DNA from: Brachybacterium paraconglomeratum
Lineage (GTDB): Bacteria; Actinomycetota; Actinomycetes; Actinomycetales; Dermabacteraceae
NCBI RefSeq assembly: GCF_003994255.1
Contig: NZ_ML133851.1
Location: 842,391 to 906,390 of the forward strand
Direction: 5' to 3'
DNA length: 64,000 bases
The notes beneath the pieces are model-generated. The model had not been told where the DNA came from and did no database searches. It was given only the letters and a program-made list of their open reading frames with translations. Within the stretch, counting starts at the first letter, position 1, and the number at the start of each line of letters is the position of its first letter. This document shows, one piece after another, positions 18,752 through 27,029 of the stretch. A program made the translations under genes and the position numbers.

Positions 18752-18877
18752 TCAGGCGATGATGCGGTCGAGCTCGGCGCGCTCCTCGTCGGACAGCTCG
18801 AGGGTGAGCGCTTCGGCGGAGTCGGTGATCGAGAGTTCGCCCGGGGAGCGAGTGATGCCGCCCTTCGTGGCGGTCAG
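18752..18877 (-). CDS. Possible 41-aa protein with a non-canonical CTG start
   Basis: After the stop of the DUF2945 gene on the minus strand, a frame with strongly coding codon use continues to TGA at 18752; its product ends LTLELSDEERAELDRIIA, a well-formed acidic amphipathic helix. No ATG, GTG or TTG occurs in the frame near its beginning, but AGGAAGG lies 7 nt before a CTG at 18877, which could initiate. Alternatives: a remnant, a frameshifted tail of the DUF2945 gene, or chance. The remaining 230 bases up to the FBP gene show nothing beyond a short GC-rich hairpin near 18593-18604. Confidence 0.35.
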   Translation of the reverse strand: MTATKGGITRSPGELSITDSAEALTLELSDEERAELDRIIA

Positions 18878-19089
18878 CTCTCGACCTTCCTCAGCGCCGA
18901 GCCCTTGTGCGCGGCGACATGGTCGGTGCGGTCGCTCTCGATCTCGTACTGCGGCTCGTCCTGGCTCGCGCGGCGTCGATGCCCCTTGTAGTCGAAATCT
19001 GCGGTGTGGACCTTCGTGATCGTGCCGCTCACACGGCCGGCCTCGGAGTTCCAGCTGACGTGGTCGCCGACGGCGAACTCGGTGCTCAT
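18874..19089 (-). CDS. DUF2945 (hypervirulence-associated TUDOR-like) small protein
   Basis: 71 aa, with the family's typical FAVGDHVSWNSEAGRVSGTI beta-barrel start and a DHVAAHKGSAL ending. Full family length. Function unknown; the Tudor/SH3-like barrel suggests nucleic-acid or protein binding. ATG overlaps the stop of the DUF488 gene (ATGA), so both are expressed together. Confidence 0.85.
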   Translation of the reverse strand: MSTEFAVGDHVSWNSEAGRVSGTITKVHTADFDYKGHRRRASQDEPQYEIESDRTDHVAAHKGSALRKVES

Positions 19090-19643
19090 GCTTCCTCCTG
19101 TGCTTCCGGTGGATAGATCACGGTGCCGTCCTCGCGGACGACGGGACGGGCGCCCCAGGCCCCCAGCTCGTGCTCGACGAGGGCGGCGCCGGCGCGCAGG
19201 TGCACGACCTCCCAGCCGCGTGCGACGAGGGTGTTCGAGATCAGCAGCCGGTGGCAGCGCCAGGGCATCGGCTCACCGCACATCACTGCCACGTGATGCT
19301 CCGCGGCGAGCGCGGTGAGCTGCGCGATCCCGGCCTCGTACTCCTCGCCGAGGGTGTGGTCGGCGTAGTTGCGGAAGCTCGTGTTCTGCCAGCCCGCATT
19401 CAGCTCCGGGTCCACGTCCCGCTGTTTCGGACGGCGCCCGGTGAGCTCGGCCAGGCGCCGGTAGCCGATGCCCGCCTCACCCAGCCAGCGGGTCATCTCC
19501 TCGGCGTCGAACTGTGGGCTGCGGCGGGAGCCGGGGAGGCGGCGCACGTCGACCAGCTCGTCGATCCCGGCGCCGCCGAGGGTCTCGAGCACGACCTCCT
19601 CGGGGCAGGTCCAATGCCCGATCGTCCAGATCGTGCCGGCCAT
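19086..19643 (-). CDS. DUF488 family protein
   Basis: 185 aa. Start at the ATG with a consensus CGAAAGGAGG upstream; the much longer upstream open frame is not used. Family features: IWTIGHWTCPEEVVLETL, LVDVRRLPGSRRSPQF, a GEEYEAGI segment and AVMCGEPMPWRCHRLLISN, where the Cys pair gives the conserved C…C-H motif. DUF488 proteins are of unknown biochemical function, often linked to heme or DNA-repair contexts without proof. Overlaps the downstream DUF2945 gene by 4 bp. Confidence 0.88.
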   Translation of the reverse strand: MAGTIWTIGHWTCPEEVVLETLGGAGIDELVDVRRLPGSRRSPQFDAEEMTRWLGEAGIGYRRLAELTGRRPKQRDVDPELNAGWQNTSFRNYADHTLGEEYEAGIAQLTALAAEHHVAVMCGEPMPWRCHRLLISNTLVARGWEVVHLRAGAALVEHELGAWGARPVVREDGTVIYPPEAQEEA

Positions 19644-19741
19644 CGCGCCTCCTTTCGTCTGCCCTCCATCATGCCTCGGCGCGGATCCCCAGCGGGCGGA
19701 TCGTGAGCCCTCCCCTGCCCCAGCCGCCGCCGGTGATCGGC

Positions 19742-20311
19742 TCAGCCCCGCCCGGGCCGCGGCAGCAGCGCGACGGAGAAGAACACGGCCGCCTGCGCGT
19801 CGCGGGCGCGGTAGCGGTAGGGGCCCGGGGAGGCGATCCGGGCGGACCCGCCCGCCTCGATCACCTGCAGCCCGTCGGCGTCGTCGATCTCGAGGGCGCC
19901 CTCGATGACGTGGTGCATGATCCCGGGCAGGGCGATGCCGGAGCCGCCCTCGTAGCAGTCCTCCCCCACCAGCTTCCACTTCCAGGTCTCGACCGACAGC
20001 GCGTCGGTGTCCACGGCGCCCAGCAGCACCGCCCAGCTGCCCGAGTCGGTGGACCAGATCTCCACGCCGTCGGGAGCATCGTCGGCGCCGACGCCCATCA
20101 GCGCGGCGAAGGTGGTGCCGAGCCCGGCGGCGATGCGGTCGAGGATCGCGACGGAGGGATTCGCCTGGCCGAGCTCGATCTGGGTGAGCATGCGGCGGGA
20201 GACCTCGCTGGCCTCCGCGAGCGCGCCGACGGAGAGGTCCAGCTCCTGGCGGGCGGCGCGGATCCGCTCGCCGAGCCGCTCGACCACGGCCGGGCGCATC
20301 CCACCGCTCAT
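19742..20311 (-). CDS. XRE-family regulator with C-terminal cupin domain
   Basis: 189 aa. Helix-turn-helix at about residues 10-65 (ERIRAARQELDLSVGALAEAS…LTQIELGQANPS), then a small-molecule-binding cupin barrel (GGSGIALPGIMHHVIEG…). ATG at 20311 chosen because of AGGAGG just upstream. It reads divergently from an MFS exporter with 162 bp between starts, so it probably controls that gene and itself in response to a small ligand. The shared region carries three TTGCGCA elements that are plausible binding sites. Confidence 0.88.
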   Translation of the reverse strand: MSGGMRPAVVERLGERIRAARQELDLSVGALAEASEVSRRMLTQIELGQANPSVAILDRIAAGLGTTFAALMGVGADDAPDGVEIWSTDSGSWAVLLGAVDTDALSVETWKWKLVGEDCYEGGSGIALPGIMHHVIEGALEIDDADGLQVIEAGGSARIASPGPYRYRARDAQAAVFFSVALLPRPGRG

Positions 20312-20375
20312 CGGGGCCTCCTGGTCGCTCGGGCGTTCCGTGCCCGGAAGCCTATCGCCGACCGGGGTGACGGGA

Positions 20376-20416
20376 ACTATATTGCGCACCCTCGGCATTG
20401 CGCACTATGTTGCGCA
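20376..20416. promoter_or_regulatory. Candidate operator: repeated TTGCGCA between XRE-cupin regulator and MFS gene
   Basis: ACTATATTGCGCA (20376-20388) and ACTATGTTGCGCA (20404-20416) form near-identical 13-bp direct repeats 28 bp apart, and a third TTGCGCA sits between them at 20398-20404. TGCGCA is itself palindromic. Such spacing by near-integral helical turns is typical for dimeric regulators binding cooperatively. The region lies between divergent promoters of the regulator and the transporter. Confidence 0.6.
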
Positions 20417-20473
20417 GGAGCGGCCGGTGCGCCCAGCCGCCCCCTCTCCCCTGCGCCCCGAAGGAGGTTCCCC

Positions 20474-21748
20474 ATGACCGCGCCCGCCCCCGCGCCCGCG
20501 ACCCCCGCGACCGCCCGGCCCGAGGCCCGTCTGCTGCGCTGGTTCGGCTCGTACGGGACCTTCGCGGTGCCGCAGGCCGCCGCGCCCATCGCCTTCTCCC
20601 TGATCGCCCTGCCGCTGACCGGCAGCGCCTCCGCCGGTGCCGCGATGATGCTCGCGATGACGATCGCGCAGGTCCTCGGCGCGGTCCCGCTCTCCCGGCT
20701 CGGCCGACGCTTCGCCCCGGTCCCCTTCGTCCGCGCGCTCATCGGCCTGCGCACGCTCGCGCTGATCGCGATCGCGGTGCTCGCCGGGATCGGCGCCCCC
20801 TTCGCCCTGGTCGTCGCGGGTGCGGCGCTCGCGGGACTCGTCAACGGCGCGGCCTACGGCACGCTGCGCTCGGTGCTCAACCACCTCGTGCCCGCCAGCC
20901 GCCTGCCCCGCGCCCTCGGCATCGCGGCCACGCTGAACGAGGTCACCTTCGTGGCCTCGCCGGTGATCGCCGCGGCCCTCGGCGGGATCTCCCCGCAGCT
21001 CGCCGCCTGGGCGATGGTGCTGCTGGGCGCGGCGCCGCTGCTCCTGCTGCCGTCGATCCCCTCGGCCACTGCACCGGGCCCCGAGCAGCGCGGCAGCGCG
21101 CTGCGCCTGAGCCCGATGATCGTGCTGTGGCTGGTGTGCGGCGGGGCGAGCGCCGCCTCGATCGCCGCGATCGAGATCGGTGCGGTCTCCCTCGCGGTCT
21201 CCTTCGGCATGCCGGCCGCCTGGGGTGCACTGTTCCCCGTCGCGATCTGCGTGACCTCGGTCGCCGGCGGCGTGTGGGTGAGCATCCACAACCGCGAGCC
21301 GCGCCGCCGCACCGTGCTGGTGTGGCTGGGCGTGACCGCGCTCGGCGTCGCGATCGTCGGCTTCGGCCACTCGGTCGCCGCGACCATCATCGGCGCGCTG
21401 CTGGTCGGCGCGGTGCTCGCACCGCTGGCGACCTACTACTCCCTGGTGCTGGACCGCCTCGTCGCCCCCGAGCACCGCGCCGAGGTGTTCGCCCTGCTCC
21501 GCACCGCGAACGCGCTCGGGATCATCACCTCCTCGGCGCTGATCTCGCTGGTCTCCCTGCAGGCGACCTTCACCGTGGTGATCGCGGTGATGGCCGTGGT
21601 GCTGGCGGTGACCGGGGCGGTGTTCACCTCCGGCTGGGTGAAGGCCCGCCGCCGGCGCCTGGCCCGCGAGGCCGCCGAGGCGCGGGCGCACGGCGAGGCC
21701 GCGGACACGATGGATCAACAGAAGGGGGCCTCCAGCGGCACGCGCTGA
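20474..21748 (+). CDS. MFS transporter (12-TM, drug/metabolite efflux type)
   Basis: 424 aa. Start at ATG with AAGGAGG (20461-20467). Twelve hydrophobic segments, MFS loop LSRLGRRFAPVPFVRAL between TM2 and TM3 and a long middle loop. Substrate unknown; the neighbouring cupin regulator suggests induction by a small molecule. The last residues (QQKGASSGTR) and the stop are encoded inside a palindromic repeat element, so the native C-terminus may have been replaced. Confidence 0.85.
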   Translation: MTAPAPAPATPATARPEARLLRWFGSYGTFAVPQAAAPIAFSLIALPLTGSASAGAAMMLAMTIAQVLGAVPLSRLGRRFAPVPFVRALIGLRTLALIAIAVLAGIGAPFALVVAGAALAGLVNGAAYGTLRSVLNHLVPASRLPRALGIAATLNEVTFVASPVIAAALGGISPQLAAWAMVLLGAAPLLLLPSIPSATAPGPEQRGSALRLSPMIVLWLVCGGASAASIAAIEIGAVSLAVSFGMPAAWGALFPVAICVTSVAGGVWVSIHNREPRRRTVLVWLGVTALGVAIVGFGHSVAATIIGALLVGAVLAPLATYYSLVLDRLVAPEHRAEVFALLRTANALGIITSSALISLVSLQATFTVVIAVMAVVLAVTGAVFTSGWVKARRRRLAREAAEARAHGEAADTMDQQKGASSGTR

Positions 21749-21790
21749 GGCTCAGCGCCGCGCCGTGCCGCTGGAGTCCCGATCCTGCAG
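21719..21790. repeat. Palindromic repeat element, copy 1
   Basis: About 70 bp with outer arms CAGAAGGGGGCCTCCAGCGG and CCGCTGGAGTCCCGATCCTG flanking a GC-rich loop containing GGCTCAGCGCCG. It shares both arms and centre with copies at 26955 and 27971. The left half lies inside the 3' end of the MFS gene and supplies its stop codon; the whole element could fold into a long hairpin between the MFS gene and the convergent nagZ gene. Confidence 0.8.
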
Positions 21791-21810
21791 AAGGAGGGCC
21801 GAGGGCCGGC

Positions 21811-23556
21811 TCAGCCGAGCCCGTGGCCGAGCGGGAAGGCCTCCCCCGTCCCGTCGGCCGTGGGGATCGCGACCGGCAGCTTCCCCCGCGTCTTCACCTC
21901 GCCCGCGAGCACGCCGGCGAGCGCGCGCAGGGAGGCGTCGGCGTTGCCGTAGGCCGCGAGCGAGGCGGCCACCTCCCCCACGTGCACCACGTCGTAGGGA
22001 TTGCGCAGGGAGGCGTGCACGACGGACGTGCCGGTCGCGGCGAGCGCCCGCACCAGGGAGACCTGCGCGGCGGGGGTGGTGAAGCCGGAGGACGAGGTGA
22101 GCACGAGGACCGCGTCGACCGCGGCGGCGGCCTCGGCGGCCTGCTCGGGCGTCGCGCCGGCGAGCGCTGTCGCGGCATGGCCCAGCGAGGTCAGCGCGTC
22201 GACCACCACCTCGAGCTTCGCCGCCGTGGCGGAGCCGGTGACCAGCACCGTCGCCCCGTCCGCGAGCGGGAGCGCGCCGTCCTGGGCGGTGATCAGGGTG
22301 ATCGAGTCCTCGGCGATGCGCTCCGCGGTCGAGAGCGCGCGGGAGGTGCCGATCGCGCCCTCGGCCCGGGAGGCGTCCACGTGCACGTCGTCGAACAGGC
22401 CGCGGCGCAGCTTCTGGGCCAGGATGCGCCGCACCGACTGATCCAGCCGCTCCTCGGTGATCTCCCCGCTCGCGACCGCGTCGCGCACCCCGCCGATCGC
22501 GACGACGAGGTCCGGCGGCATGAGCATCTGGTCGGCGCCGGCGAGGATCGCCTCGACCGGGACTCGGTCGTCGCCGAACAGGGTGCGCACGCCCTCCATC
22601 GCGAGGGAGTCCGTGACGATCACGCCCTCGAAGCCGAGCTCCTCGCGCAGCAGCCCGGTGAGGATCGGGCGGGAGAGCGTGGCGGGGACGCCGGAGTCGT
22701 CGAGCACGGGCACGACGATGTGCGCGGTCATGATCGAGTCGATGCCCTCGTCGATCGCGGCGACGAAGGGCGGCAGGTCGAGGGTGTCGAGCTCCTCGCG
22801 GGTGTGGTCGATGACAGGCAGGCCCAGGTGCGAGTCGGTCGCGGTGTCGCCGTGGCCGGGGAAGTGCTTGGCGGCGGCGGAGCAGCCTGCCCCCTGCAAG
22901 CCCTTGATCTGGGCGGCGGCGAGGCGGGAGACCGCGCGGGGGTCGGCGCCGAGGGAGCGCACCCCGATCACCGGGTTCTGCGCCTCGACGTTGACGTCGA
23001 CCACCGGGGAGAAGGCCTGGTGGAGGCCGGCGGCGCGCATCTCGGCGCCGACGATCTCCCCCGCCTTGCGGGCATGGGCGCGGGAGCCCGTCGCCCCCAG
23101 CGCCATCTGACCCGGCAGCGGGGTCGCGGGGGCCGGCAGGCGGTAGACGACGCCGCGCTCCTCGTCGGCGCTGATGATCAGCGGGATCCCACCGCTCTCG
23201 AGCGCCGCGTCCTGCGCGTCGTTGGAGAGCGTCGCGACCTGCTCGATGCTCTGGAGGTTCTCGCTCCACACGAAGTAGATCAGCCCGCCCACGTGGTGGG
23301 TGCGGACGATCTCCGCGATCGTGTCCACGCCGGTGGTGGAGGTGTTCGAGGCATGAGGCTGGTCGGCGCGGGAGCCGTAGCCGACGGCGACGAAGAGCTG
23401 GCCGATCTTCTGCTCGACGCTCATGCCGGCGAGGATCTCCTCGATCCGGTCGGCATGCCCCTTCGAGGGCGCGGCATGGGCGGCGACGGGCAGGGCGACA
23501 GCGGCGCCGGTGCCGGCGAGGGCCGCGGTGAAGGCGCGGCGGGAGGGGGATGACAT
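21811..23556 (-). CDS. nagZ: Glycoside hydrolase family 3, beta-N-acetylglucosaminidase (NagZ-type)
   Basis: 581 aa. The N-terminus SSPSRRAFTAALAGTGAAV looks like a twin-arginine/secretory signal. GH3 core: QKIGQLF, the diagnostic K230-HFPGHGDT…DSH loop carrying the His/Asp dyad of NagZ enzymes, and nucleophile Asp316 in VTDSLAMEG. A second C-terminal alpha/beta domain (about 380-581) follows, as in Bacillus-type exported NagZ. It removes GlcNAc from muropeptides outside the cell. AGGAGA precedes the ATG. It lies 35 bp after the NamZ-type gene, which cleaves the remaining MurNAc chain. Confidence 0.9.
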   Translation of the reverse strand: MSSPSRRAFTAALAGTGAAVALPVAAHAAPSKGHADRIEEILAGMSVEQKIGQLFVAVGYGSRADQPHASNTSTTGVDTIAEIVRTHHVGGLIYFVWSENLQSIEQVATLSNDAQDAALESGGIPLIISADEERGVVYRLPAPATPLPGQMALGATGSRAHARKAGEIVGAEMRAAGLHQAFSPVVDVNVEAQNPVIGVRSLGADPRAVSRLAAAQIKGLQGAGCSAAAKHFPGHGDTATDSHLGLPVIDHTREELDTLDLPPFVAAIDEGIDSIMTAHIVVPVLDDSGVPATLSRPILTGLLREELGFEGVIVTDSLAMEGVRTLFGDDRVPVEAILAGADQMLMPPDLVVAIGGVRDAVASGEITEERLDQSVRRILAQKLRRGLFDDVHVDASRAEGAIGTSRALSTAERIAEDSITLITAQDGALPLADGATVLVTGSATAAKLEVVVDALTSLGHAATALAGATPEQAAEAAAAVDAVLVLTSSSGFTTPAAQVSLVRALAATGTSVVHASLRNPYDVVHVGEVAASLAAYGNADASLRALAGVLAGEVKTRGKLPVAIPTADGTGEAFPLGHGLG

Positions 23557-23591
23557 GGGGATCTCCTGGGGTTCTCGGGACGTCGGCGTGC

Positions 23592-24929
23592 TCAGTACAG
23601 GCGGTAGCGCTTGGTGGTGACCTCGAAGCGCCTCGCCTCGCGGCGCCAGGCCGCGACGATCGCCTCGGGGGATTCGCCGTCCTCGAGCATCGCCCGGGTG
23701 CGCTTGGTGCCGGTGAGCTTGTCGATCCAGCACACGTGGTCCTCGGTGCGGCAGTCATCGCCCTCGCGCCAGTCGACCTCCTCCACCGTGCGCAGCAGCG
23801 CGGCGATCACGTGGATGCCGGTGCGGACGGGCTCGTAGGCGGCGGCATCGGTGACGTGCAGCTGCAGGCCGCCGCAGAAGACGCCCGCGTGCTTGGAGGT
23901 GGTGGGGGTGGCGAACATCGGCCGGTAGAGCACGCCGGGCAGCTCGGCGGCGCGGAGGGTCTCGAGGAGCTGGTCGACCTGGGCCTCGGTGATGAAGGGG
24001 GCGCCGAACCAGAGGAAGGGTGTGGTGGTGCCGCGGCCCTCGGAGATGTTCAGCGACTCGATCAGTCCCGTGCCGGCGTAGACCACGGCGGTGTCCGGGG
24101 TGGGGATGTTCGGGGAGGGCAGCACCCAGGGCAGCTCCTGGACGGGCGGCTCCTCGGGGTCGTAGCCGCTCATCTCGACCACCTCGAGGGTGACCTCGCC
24201 GTTCAGGAACTCGCCGTTGAACAGGCGGGCGAGCTCCCCGACGGTGAGGCCGTGGGTCTGGGGGATCTCGCGCAGCCCCACGAAGGAGGACAGCTCCGGC
24301 TCGAGCACGAATCCCTCGATGTCGGTGCCCAGCGGGTTCGGCCGGTCCAGCACCACGAACCGCTTGTCGTTCTCGCCCGCGGCCTGCATCGCGTAGTAGA
24401 GGGTCCAGATATAGGTGTAGAAGCGGGCGCCGATGTCCTGGATGTCGAAGACGAGCACGTCGACGTCGGCGAGCATCTCCGGGGTGGGCTTCTGGGTCGC
24501 GCCGTACAGGGAGCGGACCGGCAGTCCGGTCTTCTCGTCGATGTAGTCGCCGACGGCGCCTCCGGCGGGCTCCGCGCCGCGCACCCCGTGCTCGGGCCCG
24601 AACAAGGCGGTCATGGTGAAGCCGCCGGTCCCCTGCGCCTCGACCAGGAGGTCGATCGTGGAGCGCAGCGCGCGGTCCGCGCCGGTGGGATTCGTGATCA
24701 GGCCGACGCGCTGGTCGCGCAGGGTCTCGAGGGCTGCGGGATCGAGGAGGTTCTCGACGCCCAGGCGGAAGTCCCCGTCGACCCTCTTCCCCCGGGAGGG
24801 GGCGGCCTGGGCGGAGGCGGCGCCGGCGAGGACGGCGCCGGCGGGGAGCGCGCCGAGGGAGGCGAGCACGCGGCGTCGCCCCGGTCGGGCCGACTGCGCG
24901 GCGGGATGTGGCGAGGGTGCAGGGTTCAC
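23592..24929 (-). CDS. namZ: DUF1343 exo-beta-N-acetylmuramidase (NamZ-type)
   Basis: 445 aa. Signal region RRRVLASLGALPAGAVLAGAASAQA (Tat-like RRR then hydrophobic stretch and AQA cleavage site). The mature part carries the DUF1343 motifs LITNPTGAD, LFGPEHGVRG, LVFDIQDIGARFYTY, VLDRPNPLG and SEGRGTTTPF. In Bacillus the family releases MurNAc from the non-reducing end of peptidoglycan chains, alternating with NagZ. Adjacent nagZ strongly supports this role here. It is secreted, so the products would be imported; no PTS-type MurP is visible, and the MFS gene in the same cluster may be the importer. Confidence 0.9.
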   Translation of the reverse strand: MNPAPSPHPAAQSARPGRRRVLASLGALPAGAVLAGAASAQAAPSRGKRVDGDFRLGVENLLDPAALETLRDQRVGLITNPTGADRALRSTIDLLVEAQGTGGFTMTALFGPEHGVRGAEPAGGAVGDYIDEKTGLPVRSLYGATQKPTPEMLADVDVLVFDIQDIGARFYTYIWTLYYAMQAAGENDKRFVVLDRPNPLGTDIEGFVLEPELSSFVGLREIPQTHGLTVGELARLFNGEFLNGEVTLEVVEMSGYDPEEPPVQELPWVLPSPNIPTPDTAVVYAGTGLIESLNISEGRGTTTPFLWFGAPFITEAQVDQLLETLRAAELPGVLYRPMFATPTTSKHAGVFCGGLQLHVTDAAAYEPVRTGIHVIAALLRTVEEVDWREGDDCRTEDHVCWIDKLTGTKRTRAMLEDGESPEAIVAAWRREARRFEVTTKRYRLY

Positions 24930-25036
24930 GGGGGACCTCCGTCGTCGTCGTCGGATCGTGGCGCACAGGCGCGATCAACCACGCTACCGGGGCGTGGTGC
25001 GGGTCACAACCGATTCGGGGAGGTCCGAGGCAGGTG

Positions 25037-25678
25037 TCAGGAGAGCTCGGCGGGGCCCGTCCCCCAGCGGCGTCGGAGCTCCTCGACATAGCGTCCGAGC
25101 TCGGCGGGCATGTCCACCGAGGGGTCCAGGAGCCACTGCACCTGGAGCCCGTCCATCAGGGAGATGGTGGTGCGGGCGATGTGGCGGGCCGGGGCGTCGG
25201 CGGCGATCTCGCCGGTGCGCTGCCCCTCGCGCACCGCGTCCTCGAGCAGGGCGAGCGAGAGCTCGTAGTGGCGGAGCATCCAGTCGTGGGCCGGATGGTC
25301 GGGGCCGACGGCCTCCCCGATCACGGTGGTGTACAGGGCGACGAGCTGGCGGCGTCCGGCGTTGACGCGGGCCAGCTCGACCAGCCCGTCGAACACCGCC
25401 CAGGGCCCGGCGCCCTCCGCAGCGGGGAGGGTGTCGATGGAGTCGCGATGATCGAGGACTGCGCCCAGCAGCGCGGCCTTCGAGGGGAAGTGGTGGGCGA
25501 GGCCGGAGGGGGAGATCCCGGCGGCCTCGGCGACCTGCGCCATGGAGGTGGCGGCGTAGCCGTGCTCGGCGATGAGGTCGATCGCGGCGCCCAGCGCCGC
25601 CTCGCGCACCACGGAGGAGTCCTGGCCGCGGGGCCTGCCGGGTCGTCGGCGGCCGGGGCGGGGCTCCGTCGTGCTCAT
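25037..25678 (-). CDS. TetR-family transcriptional regulator
   Basis: 213 aa. HTH near residues 25-65 (ALGAAIDLIAEHGYAATSMAQVAEAAGISPSGLAHHFPSK) in the standard TetR position; the rest is helical ligand-binding/dimerisation. It sits between the MFS gene and the namZ-nagZ pair on the same strand and probably regulates them. An inverted repeat is found just upstream of its ATG. Confidence 0.88.
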   Translation of the reverse strand: MSTTEPRPGRRRPGRPRGQDSSVVREAALGAAIDLIAEHGYAATSMAQVAEAAGISPSGLAHHFPSKAALLGAVLDHRDSIDTLPAAEGAGPWAVFDGLVELARVNAGRRQLVALYTTVIGEAVGPDHPAHDWMLRHYELSLALLEDAVREGQRTGEIAADAPARHIARTTISLMDGLQVQWLLDPSVDMPAELGRYVEELRRRWGTGPAELS

Positions 25679-25683
25679 GGCGC

Positions 25684-25704
25684 TCCTTCGAGAGGGTCGA
25701 AGGA
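25684..25704. promoter_or_regulatory. Inverted repeat upstream of the TetR gene (candidate operator)
   Basis: TCCTTCGA (25684-25691) and TCGAAGGA (25697-25704) form perfect 8-bp arms with a 5-bp spacer, 5 nt upstream of the TetR start codon and between the TetR and MFS genes. Size and symmetry suit a TetR dimer. Confidence 0.5.
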
Positions 25705-25750
25705 CAGTGTTCCACGAGCCGGGAGGAGCCCCGCCCTCAGAGGCCGGCCG

Positions 25751-26941
25751 TCACTTCACGCCGCGGATGAACATCGTCAGCACGGCACCGATCACTGCGG
25801 CGACCAGCGCGGCGACCAGCAGCGCCGTGAAGTCGGTGCCTCCGCCGAGGTTCGCCAGCAGGAAGCCGCCGAAGGCAGGGGCGAGGGACTGCGGGAGGGC
25901 GTTGGCGATGTTGAACACGCCCATGTCCTTGCCGGCCTGCTCGCGGTCGGGCAGCACCTCGAGGACGAGCGCGAGGTCGACGGCGATGTAGGTGCCGTAC
26001 GCGAGGCCCATGATCGCCTCGACCACGTAGAAGGCGGTGACGGTGTCGGCGTGCAGGAGCAGGTAGGTGGCCAGGCCGAAGATGAGGATCGAGGCCGCGA
26101 CGAGGATCTTGCGCCGGCCCAGCACGTCCGAGAGCCAGCCGGCCGCCAGGCTCGCGACCATCGAGGTGACGGTGTAGATGGTCACGCCGGTGGCGACGGC
26201 GCGGACGGCGTCGCCGGGCTCGAGCCCGAGGTGGTTCTCCATGTACAGCACCCGGAAGGTGGTGAACATGAAGGAGGCGAGGATGATCGTGAAGCGGCCG
26301 CCCCAGGCGAGGCCGAAGTCGGGGAACTTCACGGGGTTGCGCCAGAAGGTGAGGACGAGCTCGCGCAGATTGAAGGGCAGGCGGTTCTCGCGCAGCACGG
26401 GCTCGGGGAGCATGAACGTGAAGATCAGCACGAGGACCATGCCGATCAGGCCCGGCACGAGGAACAGGGCGATCATGTTCCCGGTCAGGACGGAGGCGAG
26501 CCAGGTCGCGATCATGACGGCGAGGTTGCCGGCGATGCCGACGAGGCCGGAGGCGCGGCCGTACTGGGCGGGCGAGAGCTGGTCGGCGATCGAGGCGACG
26601 TAGGCGGCGAGCGCCAGGTTGCCGGCGGCCTGGGCGAGGAACCAGCCCACTGCCATCAGCGCCGCACCGGGCGCCAGGGCGATCAGCGCGAGGCCGACGA
26701 GCATGCCGAGGGCGCCGACGATCAGCCAGGGGCGACGGCGGCCGAAGCGGCTGGTGGAGCGGTCGGAGATGCGGCCGCCGAGAGCATTGAAGATGACCGC
26801 GGCCAGCGCCCCGGGCGCGACGGCGAAGGCGGTGATCGAGGCGGCCTCCGCCGGGCTGCTCGCGAGCTGGCTCGCCTTGATCTGGATCGACACGGTCGCC
26901 GGCCCCATCAGGGCGATGAAGATGCCGAGCTGGCCCAGCAT
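25751..26941 (-). CDS. MFS sugar transporter (GPH/SLC45-like), 5' end altered by a repeat
   Basis: 396 aa from ATG 26941 (MLGQLGIFIALMGP). Twelve predicted membrane segments, RRRPWLIVG loop after TM2 and DRSTSRFGRRRPW typical of sugar:cation symporter-like MFS proteins, and a second half repeat SDVLGRRK. The protein begins directly with TM1, without the usual short cytoplasmic N-terminus. Fourteen bases upstream begins a palindromic repeat, and no ribosome binding site is seen. An earlier GTG/ATG (27055) would read through the repeat. It is likely the importer of peptidoglycan sugars for the nagZ-namZ cluster, but expression may be impaired. Confidence 0.75.
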   Translation of the reverse strand: MLGQLGIFIALMGPATVSIQIKASQLASSPAEAASITAFAVAPGALAAVIFNALGGRISDRSTSRFGRRRPWLIVGALGMLVGLALIALAPGAALMAVGWFLAQAAGNLALAAYVASIADQLSPAQYGRASGLVGIAGNLAVMIATWLASVLTGNMIALFLVPGLIGMVLVLIFTFMLPEPVLRENRLPFNLRELVLTFWRNPVKFPDFGLAWGGRFTIILASFMFTTFRVLYMENHLGLEPGDAVRAVATGVTIYTVTSMVASLAAGWLSDVLGRRKILVAASILIFGLATYLLLHADTVTAFYVVEAIMGLAYGTYIAVDLALVLEVLPDREQAGKDMGVFNIANALPQSLAPAFGGFLLANLGGGTDFTALLVAALVAAVIGAVLTMFIRGVK

Positions 26942-26954
26942 GATCGGGTGACGT

Positions 26955-27029
26955 CTGCAGGAACGGCACTCCTGTGGCACACCGAGGAGCTCAGCGCCGC
27001 GGCGTGCCGTGAGAGTCCCCTTTCTACAG
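26955..27029. repeat. Palindromic repeat element, copy 2
   Basis: Most diverged copy, bounded by CTGCAGGAACGGCACTCCTG and GAGAGTCCCCTTTCTACAGG with centre GAGGAGCTCAGCGCCGCGGC identical to copy 3. It lies between the MFS 5' end and the 3' end of the nuclease-like gene, whose TAG stop (27024-27026) falls within the right arm. Confidence 0.8.

Noticed and set aside
20398..23553. Open frame of about 1050 codons on the plus strand spanning the MFS gene and nagZ
   Set aside because: Shadow frame produced by high third-position GC; the product is Arg/Gly-rich low complexity, and the antisense and in-frame neighbours carry clear domain motifs.
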